Of a DNA stretch of 64,000 nt, positions 23,980 through 32,592 are shown piece by piece. The position numbers and the translations under genes were made by a program. This DNA is from Acrocarpospora phusangensis. Its GTDB lineage: Bacteria > Actinomycetota > Actinomycetes > Streptosporangiales > Streptosporangiaceae. A model generated the notes under the pieces. It searched no databases. It had not been told where the DNA came from and was given only the letters and a program-made list of their open reading frames with translations. The stretch spans positions 53,074 to 117,073 of the forward strand of contig NZ_BOOA01000021.1 of assembly GCF_016862995.1 (NCBI RefSeq), given 5' to 3'. How positions within the stretch are numbered: the first letter of the stretch is position 1; each line of letters starts with the position of its first letter.

Positions 23980-24864
23980 CTAGGCCAGCCGGTGGGTGCG
24001 GCTGCTCGCCATGGGCAGCCCCGACAGCGGCAGGCCCTCCGGCTCGGCCGCCTCCCTGGCCCGCCTGGCCGCCACCACGCGGGCGGTCAGCACCGCCGAC
24101 AGCAGCAGCGCCGCCGTCAGCGCGGTCGCCACGGGGTCGTACGGCTGCCGCGGCCGCGCGGGCTCCCTGCGCGCCTCCCCGGTCAGCGCCGGGACGAGCT
24201 GACCCGGCCACAGGAGCGGCAGCTCGGCCTCCTCGACCCTGACCACCCTGCCCTCGTCGCCCAGGTCGACCGGCTCGGCCGGGTCGCCGACGTCGATGAA
24301 GTGGGGCCGGTTCTCCGGCGGCCGGGGGTACTCCGGGAGCGTTCCCGAGCCGGAATCGGCGTCGGAGTCCGGCGCGGAGTCGCCGGGCTCGGCCGCCTCC
24401 GGCTTGGGGGTACGGCCGGGCCGGGGCCTGCCCTCCTCGGCCGCCTCGCCGCCGCAGCCGGACCCGGCCAGCAGCGGCAGGCAGGTCTCCAGCACGGTCC
24501 CGCCGAGGCCGCCGCCGGACACCCGGGGCGCGGTGGCGGTGGGGGAGGGCGTCCGCCGCGGGCCGGTCGCCGACGGGGTCGGGGTGACGGCGGCGCCCGC
24601 GCCGCCCACGGCGCCGGTCGCCCCGCTGACCTTGCTGTCCACGGAGTCGGTGACGGTCGAGAGCGTGCCGCCGGTCACCTCGTCCACCACGTCGGTGACG
24701 CCGTCGACCACCTGGCACAGCCCGTTGGCGACGCCCGAGAGCGGCCCGTGGGCTACGCAGTCGGCCGCCCACGCGGGACCCGCCGCCAGCAGGGGCGTGC
24801 CCCCGCTGAGCGCGAGCGCCAGCGCGCCGGCGGAGATGGCGGACGCGTGACGCCCGGTCCCCAT
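23980..24864 (-). CDS. Secreted, membrane-tethered hypothetical protein
   Basis: A 294-residue protein with a signal peptide (residues 1-34, cleavage near AWA), a Val/Asp/Thr-rich helical stretch (GLCQVVDGVTDVVDEVTGG), a long Pro/Ser/Glu linker and one C-terminal membrane helix (about 255-272) followed by a basic tail. Four cysteines in the exported part (CVAHGP, GLCQVV, ETCLPL, GCGGE) could form two disulfides. The layout is that of a protein displayed on the cell surface by a C-terminal anchor without a sortase motif. The GGAGGGA site supports the ATG at 24864. I do not recognise a family. Confidence 0.7.
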   Translation of the reverse strand: MGTGRHASAISAGALALALSGGTPLLAAGPAWAADCVAHGPLSGVANGLCQVVDGVTDVVDEVTGGTLSTVTDSVDSKVSGATGAVGGAGAAVTPTPSATGPRRTPSPTATAPRVSGGGLGGTVLETCLPLLAGSGCGGEAAEEGRPRPGRTPKPEAAEPGDSAPDSDADSGSGTLPEYPRPPENRPHFIDVGDPAEPVDLGDEGRVVRVEEAELPLLWPGQLVPALTGEARREPARPRQPYDPVATALTAALLLSAVLTARVVAARRAREAAEPEGLPLSGLPMASSRTHRLA

Positions 24865-25013
24865 AGAAGTCCCTCCCCACCCCAGCAAGCGCAACGCTTA
24901 CTTGGCTCGCTCCAGTTTTTCCGGCGCGGCAGGGATTTCCGCGGAAAGTTGCGATTCGGTATCGACGCGTAATACGCGAGGCACCCTCTCGTTCGGAAAG
25001 CGGACCCAGGCCG

Positions 25014-25946
25014 TCAGGAGGAGACGTCGTCCAGGGCTTCCCTGATCTCCCACGGCAGCGTGAGCTTCTCGGACTGGAGCACACCGAGCAGCTGGGCGTG
25101 GGTACGGGCCCCCACGATGGCCGACGACACGCCCGGGCGGTCGCGGATCCAGGAAAGCGCGACGGCGAGCGGCGAGACCCCCAGCCCTTCGGCCGCGGTC
25201 GTCACCGACTCCACGATCCGCCGCGACCTCTCATCCAGGTACGGCTGGACGAAGTCAGCGAAATGGGGCGTCGCCGCGCGGGAGTCGGCCGGGATGCCGG
25301 TGCGGTACTTGCCGGTGAGCACGCCGCGCCCGAGCGGCGACCAGGCCAGCACGCCCGCCCCGACGTGCGCGGCGGCCGGTAACAGCTCGTCCTCGGCCTC
25401 CCGGGCGACCAGGGAGTACTCGACCTGCGTGGAGACCAGCGGGGCCCGGCCGGGGGCGCACCGCTGCCAGGTCGCGGCCGCCGCCAGCTGCCAGCCGGCG
25501 TAGTTGCAGACGCCGGCGTAAGCCGTACGGCCCGAGGAGACCGCGGTGTCGACGGCGGCGAGCGTCTCCTCCAGGGGGACGTCGGGGTCGAAGGCGTGCA
25601 GCTGCCAGAGGTCGATCTCGTCCAGGCCCAGCCGGTCCAGGGAGGCGTCCAGGGCGCGGATCAGGTGGCGGCGGGAGCCGTCCTTGCCGCCGGGGGTGAG
25701 CACGGCCTTGGTGGCGACGACCAGGCCGGAGCGCGGGACCACGTCGGCCAGCAGGCGCCCGATCAGGCGTTCGGCGTCGCCGCCCGCGTACACGTCGGCG
25801 GTGTCGATCAGCGTGCCGCCCGCGTCGGCGAACGCGGTGAGCTGAGCCGCCGCCTCGTCGGCGCCGGTGTCGCGAGCCCAGGTCATCGTGCCCAGGCCGA
25901 TCCGGGACACGGAAAGCCCGCTGCGCCCGACAAATCGCTGATCCAT
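25014..25946 (-). CDS. Aldo/keto reductase
   Basis: A 310-residue (alpha/beta)8-barrel NADPH-dependent oxidoreductase. The catalytic tetrad is Asp48 and Tyr53 (LIDTADVYAGGDAE), a lysine near 84 (VVATKAVLTPGG) and a histidine near 116 (LWQLHAFDPDVPLEE). The phosphate-binding C-terminus reads SSAIVGARTHAQL. Length and motifs fit the AKR group close to YajO/YghZ. The substrate is unknown. It is divergent from uppP, with 43 bp between the starts. Confidence 0.9.
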   Translation of the reverse strand: MDQRFVGRSGLSVSRIGLGTMTWARDTGADEAAAQLTAFADAGGTLIDTADVYAGGDAERLIGRLLADVVPRSGLVVATKAVLTPGGKDGSRRHLIRALDASLDRLGLDEIDLWQLHAFDPDVPLEETLAAVDTAVSSGRTAYAGVCNYAGWQLAAAATWQRCAPGRAPLVSTQVEYSLVAREAEDELLPAAAHVGAGVLAWSPLGRGVLTGKYRTGIPADSRAATPHFADFVQPYLDERSRRIVESVTTAAEGLGVSPLAVALSWIRDRPGVSSAIVGARTHAQLLGVLQSEKLTLPWEIREALDDVSS

Positions 25947-25989
25947 TGCGAGTCAGAGTATCGCGTCGAAGGCTCTAAGCTGGCCGATC

Positions 25990-26808
25990 GTGGACGTTCT
26001 CCAGGCCATCGTTCTGGGGATCGTGCAAGGACTGACCGAGTTCCTGCCGATCTCCAGCTCCGCGCATCTGCTCATCGTGCCCAAGCTGCTCAACTGGCCC
26101 GATCCGGGGGCCGCCTTCACGGCGGTGATCCAGCTCGGCACGATGCTGGCGGTGCTGCTGTTCTTCTGGCGCGACATCGTGCGGATCAGCTGGATCTGGC
26201 TGAAGAGCCTGCGCGACAAGGAGCTGCGGAGCAGCCTGGACGCCCGGATGGGCTGGTACATCATCCTGGGAACGATCCCGATCTCGGTGGCGGGCCTGCT
26301 GTTCGCGGACCTGATCGAGGGCCCGGCCCGCAACCTGTGGCTGAACGCGTCCATGCTGATCGTGTTCGGCCTGGTCCTGCTGATGGCCGAGCAGTGGGGG
26401 TCCAAGCGCAAGCAGATCGAGGACCTGACCCTGAAGGACGGCCTGATCATCGGCGCCTGGCAGATGCTGCCGCTGATCCCCGGGGCGTCCCGGTCCGGCT
26501 CGACCCTGACCGGCGCGATGTTCCTCGGCTACACCCGCGAGGCGGCGGCGCGCTACTCGTTCCTGCTGTCCATCCCGGCCGTCGTGCTCTCCGGCATCTT
26601 CGAGATGCGGCACGTCGGCGACGGCGGCGGCCCGCCGCTCGTGCCGACGATCATCTGCACGATCGTGTCCTTCGTCGTGGGGTACGCGTCGATCGCCTGG
26701 ATGCTCAAGTGGGTGGCCAAGCACTCCACCAACCTCTTCGTCGTCTACCGCGTGTTCGCCGGGTCGCTGCTGCTGACGCTGCTGTGGCTCGGCGTGATCA
26801 CCCCATGA
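25990..26808 (+). CDS. uppP: Undecaprenyl-diphosphatase UppP (BacA)
   Basis: A 272-residue polytopic membrane enzyme that removes a phosphate from undecaprenyl diphosphate, to recycle the lipid carrier for cell-wall synthesis. Both signature blocks are present: QGLTEFLPISSSAHL (about 13-27, with Glu17) and PGASRSGSTLTGAMFLG. It can confer bacitracin resistance. The start is GTG. The stop overlaps the next ATG (ATGA). It opens the six-gene series that leads to mshC. Confidence 0.95.
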   Translation: MDVLQAIVLGIVQGLTEFLPISSSAHLLIVPKLLNWPDPGAAFTAVIQLGTMLAVLLFFWRDIVRISWIWLKSLRDKELRSSLDARMGWYIILGTIPISVAGLLFADLIEGPARNLWLNASMLIVFGLVLLMAEQWGSKRKQIEDLTLKDGLIIGAWQMLPLIPGASRSGSTLTGAMFLGYTREAAARYSFLLSIPAVVLSGIFEMRHVGDGGGPPLVPTIICTIVSFVVGYASIAWMLKWVAKHSTNLFVVYRVFAGSLLLTLLWLGVITP

Positions 26809-27494
26809 GCACGCTGATCCTGCTCCGCCACGGGCTGACCGAGCTGACCGGGCCCGTGCTGGCGGGCCGGACCCCCGGCCTGCACCTGGACGGGCGCGGC
26901 CGGGAGCAGGCGGCCGCGGTCGCGGCGCGCCTGGCCGGAATCCCCCTGGACGCCATCGTCTCCAGCCCGCTGGAGCGCTGCCTGGAGACCGCCGAGGCGG
27001 TCGCGGCCGGCCGGGAGCTGGAGATCAGTTCCGATGAGCGGTTCATCGAATGCGGGTACGGCGACTGGACCGGCAGGAAACTGGCCGAGCTGGCCAAGGA
27101 GCCCCTCTGGCAGGTCGTGCAGGCGCATCCGAGCGCGGCCGTCTTCCCCGGCGGCGAGTCGCTGGCGGCCATGCAGCACCGCGCGGTGCGGGCCGTACGG
27201 GACTGGAACGAGCGGCTGGGGGAGCGGGCGACCTACCTGGTCTGCAGCCACGGCGACGTGATCAAGGCCATCGTGGCGGACGCCATGGGCCTGCATCTGG
27301 ACCAGTTCCAGCGAGTCACGGCCGACCCCGCCTCCGTCACAATCATCAGATATACCCCCATACGCCCCTTCCTGCTCAAACTTAACGAGACCGGGAATAT
27401 CGCTCTGCCGGAACAGGGTTCGGCGGACAAAGATGGGGGAGAAAACATCACCGGGAGCGATGCCGCCGTCGGCGGCGGAGCTGGGACCACGTAG
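26805..27494 (+). CDS. Histidine phosphatase, MSMEG_4193 type
   Basis: A 229-residue phosphoglycerate mutase-like phosphatase. The phosphohistidine motif is LLRHGLTEL (His9), followed by SSPLERCLETAEAV, ECGYGDWTG and the second histidine in LVCSHGDVIKAI. The family regularly stands before a DUF3090 gene and near mshC in actinomycetes, and this is so here. The substrate is unknown. The C-terminus from about 205 is Gly/Asp-rich and probably disordered. The start overlaps the uppP stop. Confidence 0.88.
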   Translation: MSTLILLRHGLTELTGPVLAGRTPGLHLDGRGREQAAAVAARLAGIPLDAIVSSPLERCLETAEAVAAGRELEISSDERFIECGYGDWTGRKLAELAKEPLWQVVQAHPSAAVFPGGESLAAMQHRAVRAVRDWNERLGERATYLVCSHGDVIKAIVADAMGLHLDQFQRVTADPASVTIIRYTPIRPFLLKLNETGNIALPEQGSADKDGGENITGSDAAVGGGAGTT

Positions 27495-27503
27495 GGTCTG
27501 GTT

Positions 27504-28079
27504 ATGCCGGTCTTCGACTACGATCCGCCAGACAGGTTCGTGGCCGGTGCCGTGGGGCAACCGGGCGCGCGAACCTTCTTTCTGCAGGCCCGGGGGCAGG
27601 GCAGGGTCACGACCGTCTCGCTGGAGAAGTTCCAGGTGGCGGTGCTGGCCGACCGCCTCGACGAACTGCTGGACGAGGTGCTGCGCCGCAGCGGCGGGCG
27701 CGCGCCCGTCCCGGCCGCCGCGTCCGCGGAGCTCGCCGACATGGGCCCGCTGGAGATGCCGATCGACGAGGAGTTCCGGGTGGGCACGATGGCCCTGGCC
27801 TGGGACCCGGAGACCGCCCAGGTGATCATCGAGGCGCAGGAGGCCACCGCCGAGGACGACGAGGAGGAGGATCCGCTCTTCACCGACCCGGACCGCCCGC
27901 CGCCCGCCGTGCTCCGGGTCCGGATCAGCCCCGCCCTCGCCCGCGCGTTCAGCCGCCGGGCCCTCGACGTGGTGGCCGCCGGCCGCCCGCCCTGCCCGCT
28001 CTGCGGCCAGCCGCTGGACGCGGAGGGGCACATCTGTGTTCGTCTCAACGGTCACCACCCCGGGGGATTGACTGCATGA
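27504..28079 (+). CDS. DUF3090 family protein
   Basis: A 191-residue protein of the actinobacterial DUF3090 family. The N-terminal half (FDYDPPDRFVAGAVGQPGAR, TFFLQARGQG) is beta-rich. An acidic loop lies near 113-123. The C-terminus has a zinc-ribbon-like pair (CPLCGQPLDAEGH, ICVRLNGHH). The function is unknown; it is always close to the SCO1664-type gene, which here starts inside its stop (ATGA). The proteins may act together. Confidence 0.85.
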   Translation: MPVFDYDPPDRFVAGAVGQPGARTFFLQARGQGRVTTVSLEKFQVAVLADRLDELLDEVLRRSGGRAPVPAAASAELADMGPLEMPIDEEFRVGTMALAWDPETAQVIIEAQEATAEDDEEEDPLFTDPDRPPPAVLRVRISPALARAFSRRALDVVAAGRPPCPLCGQPLDAEGHICVRLNGHHPGGLTA

Positions 28080-28822
28080 CAGCGGAGAGCGCCGAGGAAG
28101 GCACGGGTCTCGACGACGCCGCGGCCATGCGTCTGCTGCGCGAAGGCAGGCTGGAGGTGGCCGGCCGGCTGGTCGAGGCCACCAACATGACGCTCTACTG
28201 CACGATCAGCGCGGGCGACCAGCTGGCCGCGTGCGTGTACAAACCGGTCCGGGGGGAGCGGCCGCTCTGGGACTTCCCCGACGGCACGCTGGCCGCCCGC
28301 GAGGTGGCCGCCTACGAGGTGGCCGCCGCGACCGGGTGGCGGCTGGTGCCGCCCACGGTCTACCGGGACGGCCCGTTCGGGCCCGGCATGGTGCAGCTCT
28401 GGATCGACGCCGACCCCGAGGCCGACCTGATGGCGCTGGTGCGCAGCCGGCAGCCCGCGCTGCGCCGGATGGCCGTCTACGACGCCGTCGTCAACAACGC
28501 CGACCGCAAGGCCGGCCACCTGCTGCCGCTGCCCGACGGGCACATCTACGGCGTCGACCACGGCGTCTGCTTCTCCGAGGAGGGCAAACTCCGCACCGTG
28601 CTGTGGCAGTGGCGGGGCAAGCCGCTGCCGCGTGAGGCGGTCACCGTGCTGGTGACCCTGGAACGGGAGATCGAGAGGGGACGACTGGGCCGCAGATTGC
28701 GCGAACTGCTCACCGTCGCCGAGGTCGAGGCGACCTGGAACCGGGTAAGAAAGCTCCTGGACACCGGCGTTCACCCCTACCCCTCGGAGGACTGGCCGGC
28801 CATCCCCTGGCCGCCGATCTAG
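28076..28822 (+). CDS. SCO1664 family protein (PI3/PI4-kinase-like fold)
   Basis: A 248-residue protein of the SCO1664 family, related to the phosphoinositide 3/4-kinase fold. Visible are ACVYKPVRGERPLWDFP (candidate ATP lysine), YDAVVNNADRKAGHLL (catalytic-loop like, with Asp-Arg-Lys) and GVDHGVCFSEEGKLR (DHG metal site). The motifs suggest phosphotransfer, but no substrate is known. It follows DUF3090 by a 4-bp overlap. The series phosphatase, DUF3090, SCO1664, mshC is conserved in actinomycetes, pointing to a shared process. Confidence 0.85.
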   Translation: MTAESAEEGTGLDDAAAMRLLREGRLEVAGRLVEATNMTLYCTISAGDQLAACVYKPVRGERPLWDFPDGTLAAREVAAYEVAAATGWRLVPPTVYRDGPFGPGMVQLWIDADPEADLMALVRSRQPALRRMAVYDAVVNNADRKAGHLLPLPDGHIYGVDHGVCFSEEGKLRTVLWQWRGKPLPREAVTVLVTLEREIERGRLGRRLRELLTVAEVEATWNRVRKLLDTGVHPYPSEDWPAIPWPPI

Positions 28823-28883
28823 ACGGGCCACACCTTTTCGGGCACTCTGCATGAGTCTCTACCGATAATGGAGGGAACGGGCA

Positions 28884-29639
28884 TTGTGTACGGTGATCGT
28901 GAGCGTCGAACCCGACGCGGAGGTGCCGGTCCTGCTGGCCGGGGTCCGTGACGAGTTCGTGGCGCGGCCCTGGATGTCGCCGGGGGCGTACTGGCCGGAG
29001 CATCCTGATCTGCTGGGCGGGCGGGACCTGCTGGGCGGGGGCACCTGGCTGGCCGTGAACCCGCCGGCCCGGCGGGTGGCGGCGCTGCTCAACGGGCGCG
29101 GGCGCCCGGCCGCGCTACCGGTCCGGCTGAGCCGGGGCGACCTGCCGCTGCTGGCCGCCGAGGCGGGCGAGATGCCCCCCGTGGACCTGTCGCGGTACGA
29201 CCCTTTCTACCTGGTCGTGGCCGGCCTGGACGGGGTGCGGCTGTGGACGTGGAACGGGGAGAAGATCGCTGAGGAGAAGCTTCCGCGCGGCCTGCACGTG
29301 ATCGTCAACACCGGCCTGCCCGCCGACGAGGAGAACGAGCGGGTGGCCCACTTCCGGCCGAGGTTCGCGGCGGCCCCCCGGCCGGAGTACGTCACCGAGG
29401 GCTCTCCGGAGCGCTTCTGGGGCGAGTGGCTCCCCCTGGCCAGCGGCGACAACCTGCTCCCCGACGACCCGCGCACCCTGATCGTCCGGCACGTGCTCCC
29501 CGACGGCCGCGTCTACGCCAGCCTCTCGGTCACCCTGGCCGCTCTCGCCGAGCACGGCGTGCGCTACGACTTCCTGCCCTTCCCCGAGGACCCCCGGACC
29601 TGGCACTCCGTGGAGATGCCGCCGGAAGGGCGCGGATAG
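28884..29639 (+). CDS. NRDE/TANGO2 family protein
   Basis: A 251-residue protein of the NRDE (TANGO2) family. It begins Met-Cys-Thr, so Cys2 would be the N-terminal nucleophile after methionine removal, as in Ntn hydrolase folds. The NRDE-like motif is replaced here by GVRDEFVARPW, followed by GGRDLLGGGTWLAVNP. The start is an unusual TTG (28884), chosen because it places the cysteine at position 2 and has GGAGGGAA at 28870-28877. A GATAAT -10-like box lies at 28864-28869. The function in bacteria is unknown. Confidence 0.85.
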   Translation: MCTVIVSVEPDAEVPVLLAGVRDEFVARPWMSPGAYWPEHPDLLGGRDLLGGGTWLAVNPPARRVAALLNGRGRPAALPVRLSRGDLPLLAAEAGEMPPVDLSRYDPFYLVVAGLDGVRLWTWNGEKIAEEKLPRGLHVIVNTGLPADEENERVAHFRPRFAAAPRPEYVTEGSPERFWGEWLPLASGDNLLPDDPRTLIVRHVLPDGRVYASLSVTLAALAEHGVRYDFLPFPEDPRTWHSVEMPPEGRG

Positions 29640-29648
29640 GCTCAGTGC

Positions 29649-30854
29649 ATGCGATCGTGGCCTGCACCGAACATCCCCCGCCTGCCCGGTTCCGGGCACC
29701 CCCTGCACCTGTACGACACCGCCGCCCGCCAGGTCCGGCCCACGGCCCCGGGCAGCGAGGCCCGGATGTACGTGTGCGGCATCACCCCCTACGACGCCAC
29801 CCACATCGGCCACGCCAACACCTACCTCTCCTTCGACCTGGTCAACCGGGTCTGGCGGGACGCGGGCCACGACGTGCACTACACCCAGAACGCCACCGAC
29901 GTGGACGACCCGCTGCTCGAACGCGCGGGCCAGACCGGCGTGGACTGGCGTGAGCTGGCCGAGGACCAGATCGAGCTGTTCCGCACCGACATGGCCGCGC
30001 TGCGCATCCTCCCGCCGCGGGAGTACGTCGGGGTGACCGAGGTGATCGACCAGGTGGCCGGGCTGATCGGCCGGCTCGGCGACGCGGCCTACCGGGTGGA
30101 CGGCGACGTCTACTTCGCCCGCTCGGCCGCCCCCAAGTTCGGCGCCGTCTCCGGCCTCGGCGAGGAGGAGATGCTGGCGCTGTTCGCGGAGCGCGGCGGC
30201 GACCCGGAGCGGCCGGGCAAGCGCGACCCGCTGGACTGGCTGCTGTGGCGGGCCGAGCGCCCCGGGGAGCCGTCCTGGCCGTCCCCGCTGGGCGCCGGCC
30301 GTCCCGGCTGGCACATCGAGTGCACGGCGATCGCCCTGGCCAACCTGGGCAGCGGCTTCGACGTGGCGGGCGGGGGCTCCGACCTGGTCTTCCCGCACCA
30401 CGAGATGGGCGCGAGCGAGGGCCACGTGGCGACCGGGGAGTGGCCGTTCGCCCGGGCGTACGTGCATTCGGGCATGGTCGGGCTGGACGGCGAGAAGATG
30501 TCCAAGTCCCGCGGCAACCTGGTGTTCGTCTCCAAGCTCCGGCAGAGCCACGACCCCATGGCCGTACGGCTGGCGCTGCTGGCCCACCACTACCGCTCCG
30601 ACTGGGAGTGGACCCCCGCCGAGCTGGCCCGCGCGGAGGCCCGCCTGGGGCGCTGGCGGGCGGCCGTGGCGCGCCCGTCGGGCCCCGGCGGCCTGGCCCT
30701 GCTGGAGCGCGTGCGAGGGCTGCTCGCCGGCGACCTGGACGCCCCGGGGGCGCTGGCGGCCGTCGACGAGTGGGCGGCGAATGAGGGCGCGGACGAGGAG
30801 GCCCCGGCGCTGGTGCGCGCCACGGCCGACGCGCTGCTGGGCGTGGAGCTGTAG
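29649..30854 (+). CDS. mshC: Mycothiol ligase MshC (cysteine:GlcN-Ins ligase)
   Basis: A 401-residue class I aminoacyl-tRNA synthetase-like ligase. It couples cysteine to 1-D-myo-inosityl 2-amino-2-deoxyglucoside with ATP, in mycothiol synthesis. The zinc ligand Cys43 ([10 protein letters not shown]), the HIGH motif (THIGHANTY), the zinc site [10 protein letters not shown] and the KMSKS loop at about 283-287 (EKMSKSRGN) are seen. It is shorter than CysS and lacks its tRNA-binding C-terminal domain, which separates it from cysteinyl-tRNA synthetase. It ends 10 bp from the convergent amidase gene. Confidence 0.95.
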   Translation: MRSWPAPNIPRLPGSGHPLHLYDTAARQVRPTAPGSEARMYVCGITPYDATHIGHANTYLSFDLVNRVWRDAGHDVHYTQNATDVDDPLLERAGQTGVDWRELAEDQIELFRTDMAALRILPPREYVGVTEVIDQVAGLIGRLGDAAYRVDGDVYFARSAAPKFGAVSGLGEEEMLALFAERGGDPERPGKRDPLDWLLWRAERPGEPSWPSPLGAGRPGWHIECTAIALANLGSGFDVAGGGSDLVFPHHEMGASEGHVATGEWPFARAYVHSGMVGLDGEKMSKSRGNLVFVSKLRQSHDPMAVRLALLAHHYRSDWEWTPAELARAEARLGRWRAAVARPSGPGGLALLERVRGLLAGDLDAPGALAAVDEWAANEGADEEAPALVRATADALLGVEL

Positions 30855-30864
30855 CCCGGGTTCG

Positions 30865-31785
30865 TCAGCGGATGCCCTCGTGGGGGCCGAGCGCCGGGCC
30901 GTGGTCGTGCCAGTGGGCCGGGCCGGGCAGCGGCCCCCAGTGGGGGACGGCGAGGCGGTAGCCGCGGGAGTAGTGGGCGCCGTAGCCGCGGTCGAGGCGC
31001 CTGGCGACCTCCTCCCGCAGGGCGGGCAGGTGCTGGTAGAGGCGGTCGCCGGGGCAGGAGGTGGCGTTGAGGTCGCGGTGGCCGATGATCGCCACCGAGG
31101 GCTCCAGCTCGTAGTGCCAGCAGAGCCAGGTGAGCAGCCTGGTCAGCGCGTCCATGGCCCGCTGGGGCGGCAGGTCGTCCATGTAGGTGCCCTCGGTCTC
31201 GATGCCGAGCGTGTGCCGGTTGTGCTCGGCGGTCTGCGCGCCCACCACGTGCCGCCAGCGGCGGATGGCGCGCATCGTGTGGTTGCGGCCCTCCATGACG
31301 TGGCCGCCCCTGCTGATGGTGAACTGCTCGCCGATGTCGTCCCAGCCGTTGTGGCGCATGTGGTAGCGCTGGATCGCCCGCGACAGCCGGAAGGCCGCCT
31401 CCAGGCTGGTCTCGCCGCGGTTGGGGGTGGCCGTGTGGTGCACGATCAGCTTGTCGGGCACCCGGTCGAGCACGACGGCCCGGGAGGTCGGCGGGCGGGC
31501 CTCCCATTCGTTGCGCAGGTAGATGCGCGGCGGCCGGGGGATCGGCGGCCGGGCCGATTCGGGCGCCGGCGGGACGTCCTCCACCACCAGCGCGGCCGGC
31601 GGCTCCAGCTCCTCCAGCATCGGCGGCATCTCTGGCATATCGGGTATATCAGGCATATAGGGCGTGTCCGGGGTCGACGGGACCGGTGAGGACGACGGCT
31701 CCGAGGCTTCGGCGGGCACCCTCAGCAGCACCGCACCCGCCAGCCCTCCGCCGATCGTCAGGAACGATCTGCGCGCGACGAACAT
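30865..31785 (-). CDS. Tat-exported N-acetylmuramoyl-L-alanine amidase (PGRP type)
   Basis: A 306-residue amidase_2/PGRP domain protein. The N-terminus has a twin-arginine signal (ARRSFLTIGGGLAGAVL), then a Pro-rich linker (about 28-85) and the zinc amidase domain. Zinc ligands are in KLIVHHTATPN, IIGHRDLNATSCPGD and the middle histidine region (NRHTLGIETEGTYM). It would cut the bond between muramic acid and L-alanine in peptidoglycan outside the cell. GGGAGG precedes the ATG at 31785. The 118-bp leader upstream contains a GGGG-AAAGAT-CCCC hairpin. Confidence 0.9.
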   Translation of the reverse strand: MFVARRSFLTIGGGLAGAVLLRVPAEASEPSSSPVPSTPDTPYMPDIPDMPEMPPMLEELEPPAALVVEDVPPAPESARPPIPRPPRIYLRNEWEARPPTSRAVVLDRVPDKLIVHHTATPNRGETSLEAAFRLSRAIQRYHMRHNGWDDIGEQFTISRGGHVMEGRNHTMRAIRRWRHVVGAQTAEHNRHTLGIETEGTYMDDLPPQRAMDALTRLLTWLCWHYELEPSVAIIGHRDLNATSCPGDRLYQHLPALREEVARRLDRGYGAHYSRGYRLAVPHWGPLPGPAHWHDHGPALGPHEGIR

Positions 31786-31903
31786 GTGGGGACCTCCCGA
31801 GTTGGTATGGAACCTCGGGGACTCCACACGTCACGGGAGGCCGTCGGAGGGGATCTTTCCCCGGCGGTCACTCTCCGTAACCGTTATTGTGCACCCTTCG
31901 CCG

Positions 31904-32377
31904 TCAGACGCGGGCCAGGAACCGCTCGCGTTCCTCCGGGGCCAGGTGGTCGCTGAAGAGCACGCCGTCCAGATGGTCCACCTCGTGCTGGAGCACGCGG
32001 GCCAGCATGCCGATCGCGCGGACGGTCACCGGCTTGCCGAACATGTCGCGGCCCCGGGCCACCACCGAGAAGGAGCGCTCCAACGGCCACCACACGCCGG
32101 GCGCCGACAGGCACGCCTCGTCGGCCACCACGCGCCGCTCGGACAGCTCCAGACGCGGGTTGACCACGTGCCCGGCCTTGCCGTCGTAGTCGAAGGCCAC
32201 CACCCGCAGCGGCAGCCCCAGCTGCGGCGCGGCCAGCCCGGCGCGGCCCGCCCCGGCCCGCATGGTGAGGGTCAGCGCCTTCACCACGTCACGGAGCGAA
32301 CGGTCGAAGACGGTGACCGGCTCGGCCACACTGCGCAGCACCGGATCGGTGAAAGGGCGGATCTGTCGGGCAGTCAT
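31904..32377 (-). CDS. def: Peptide deformylase
   Basis: A 157-residue metalloenzyme that removes the formyl group from new proteins. Its three motifs are AGLAAPQLGLP (about 46-56), DEACLSAPG with metal ligand Cys89, and QHEVDHLDG with His131, Glu132 and His135. Motif 2 reads EACLS rather than the usual EGCLS. It is short and stands alone, away from fmt, so it may be a second deformylase. The ATG at 32377 is chosen over an upstream start at 32404 because it begins the family N-terminus. It is divergent from the nitrate transporter. Confidence 0.9.
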   Translation of the reverse strand: MTARQIRPFTDPVLRSVAEPVTVFDRSLRDVVKALTLTMRAGAGRAGLAAPQLGLPLRVVAFDYDGKAGHVVNPRLELSERRVVADEACLSAPGVWWPLERSFSVVARGRDMFGKPVTVRAIGMLARVLQHEVDHLDGVLFSDHLAPEERERFLARV

Positions 32378-32503
32378 GCACGCTCCCCGCGGCGACGGCG
32401 ACACCGATTCAGCGATTCCCCGCCGGGGGCCGGGCCAACCCTCGTTAATTCCATGTTGCCTCGGTGCGTCGTATGAGTTGCGTGTTTCCGAGGTGCGTCA
32501 CAC

Positions 32504-32544
32504 GTAACGGGTGCACCGTTACTAATCGTCAAAGTGCGTAACGG
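32504..32544. promoter_or_regulatory. GTAACGG repeats upstream of the nitrate operon
   Basis: GTAACGG (32504-32510) and CCGTTAC (32516-32522) form a palindrome with a five-base centre; another GTAACGG lies at 32538-32544. GGTGCGTC occurs twice upstream (32463-32470 and 32492-32499). The cluster is 50-90 bp before the transporter ATG. GlnR and NnaR control such operons in relatives. The spacing does not match a standard GlnR box, so the protein is not assigned. Confidence 0.45.
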
Positions 32545-32592
32545 CCGCCGCCTACTTTTCCAGGGACAAAACCCCCGAGGAAAGGACACGTG

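Noticed and set aside
22436..25084. Long minus-strand frame across fabG, inhA and the secreted protein gene
   Set aside because: It is a shadow of three well-supported genes, with low-complexity composition and no motifs.
29649..30854. Cysteinyl-tRNA synthetase
   Set aside because: The protein is shorter, lacks the tRNA-binding C-terminal domain and sits in the known mshC neighbourhood, so MshC is the better call.
31786..31903. Cyclic di-AMP riboswitch before the Tat amidase
   Set aside because: The leader has a small hairpin and a GTTACGG stretch, but the conserved ydaO-type core could not be traced and the space is short.
32504..32522. Standard GlnR box
   Set aside because: The half-sites are 14 bp apart and palindromic, not the 11-bp spaced GTnAC/GAAAC pairs of GlnR sites.
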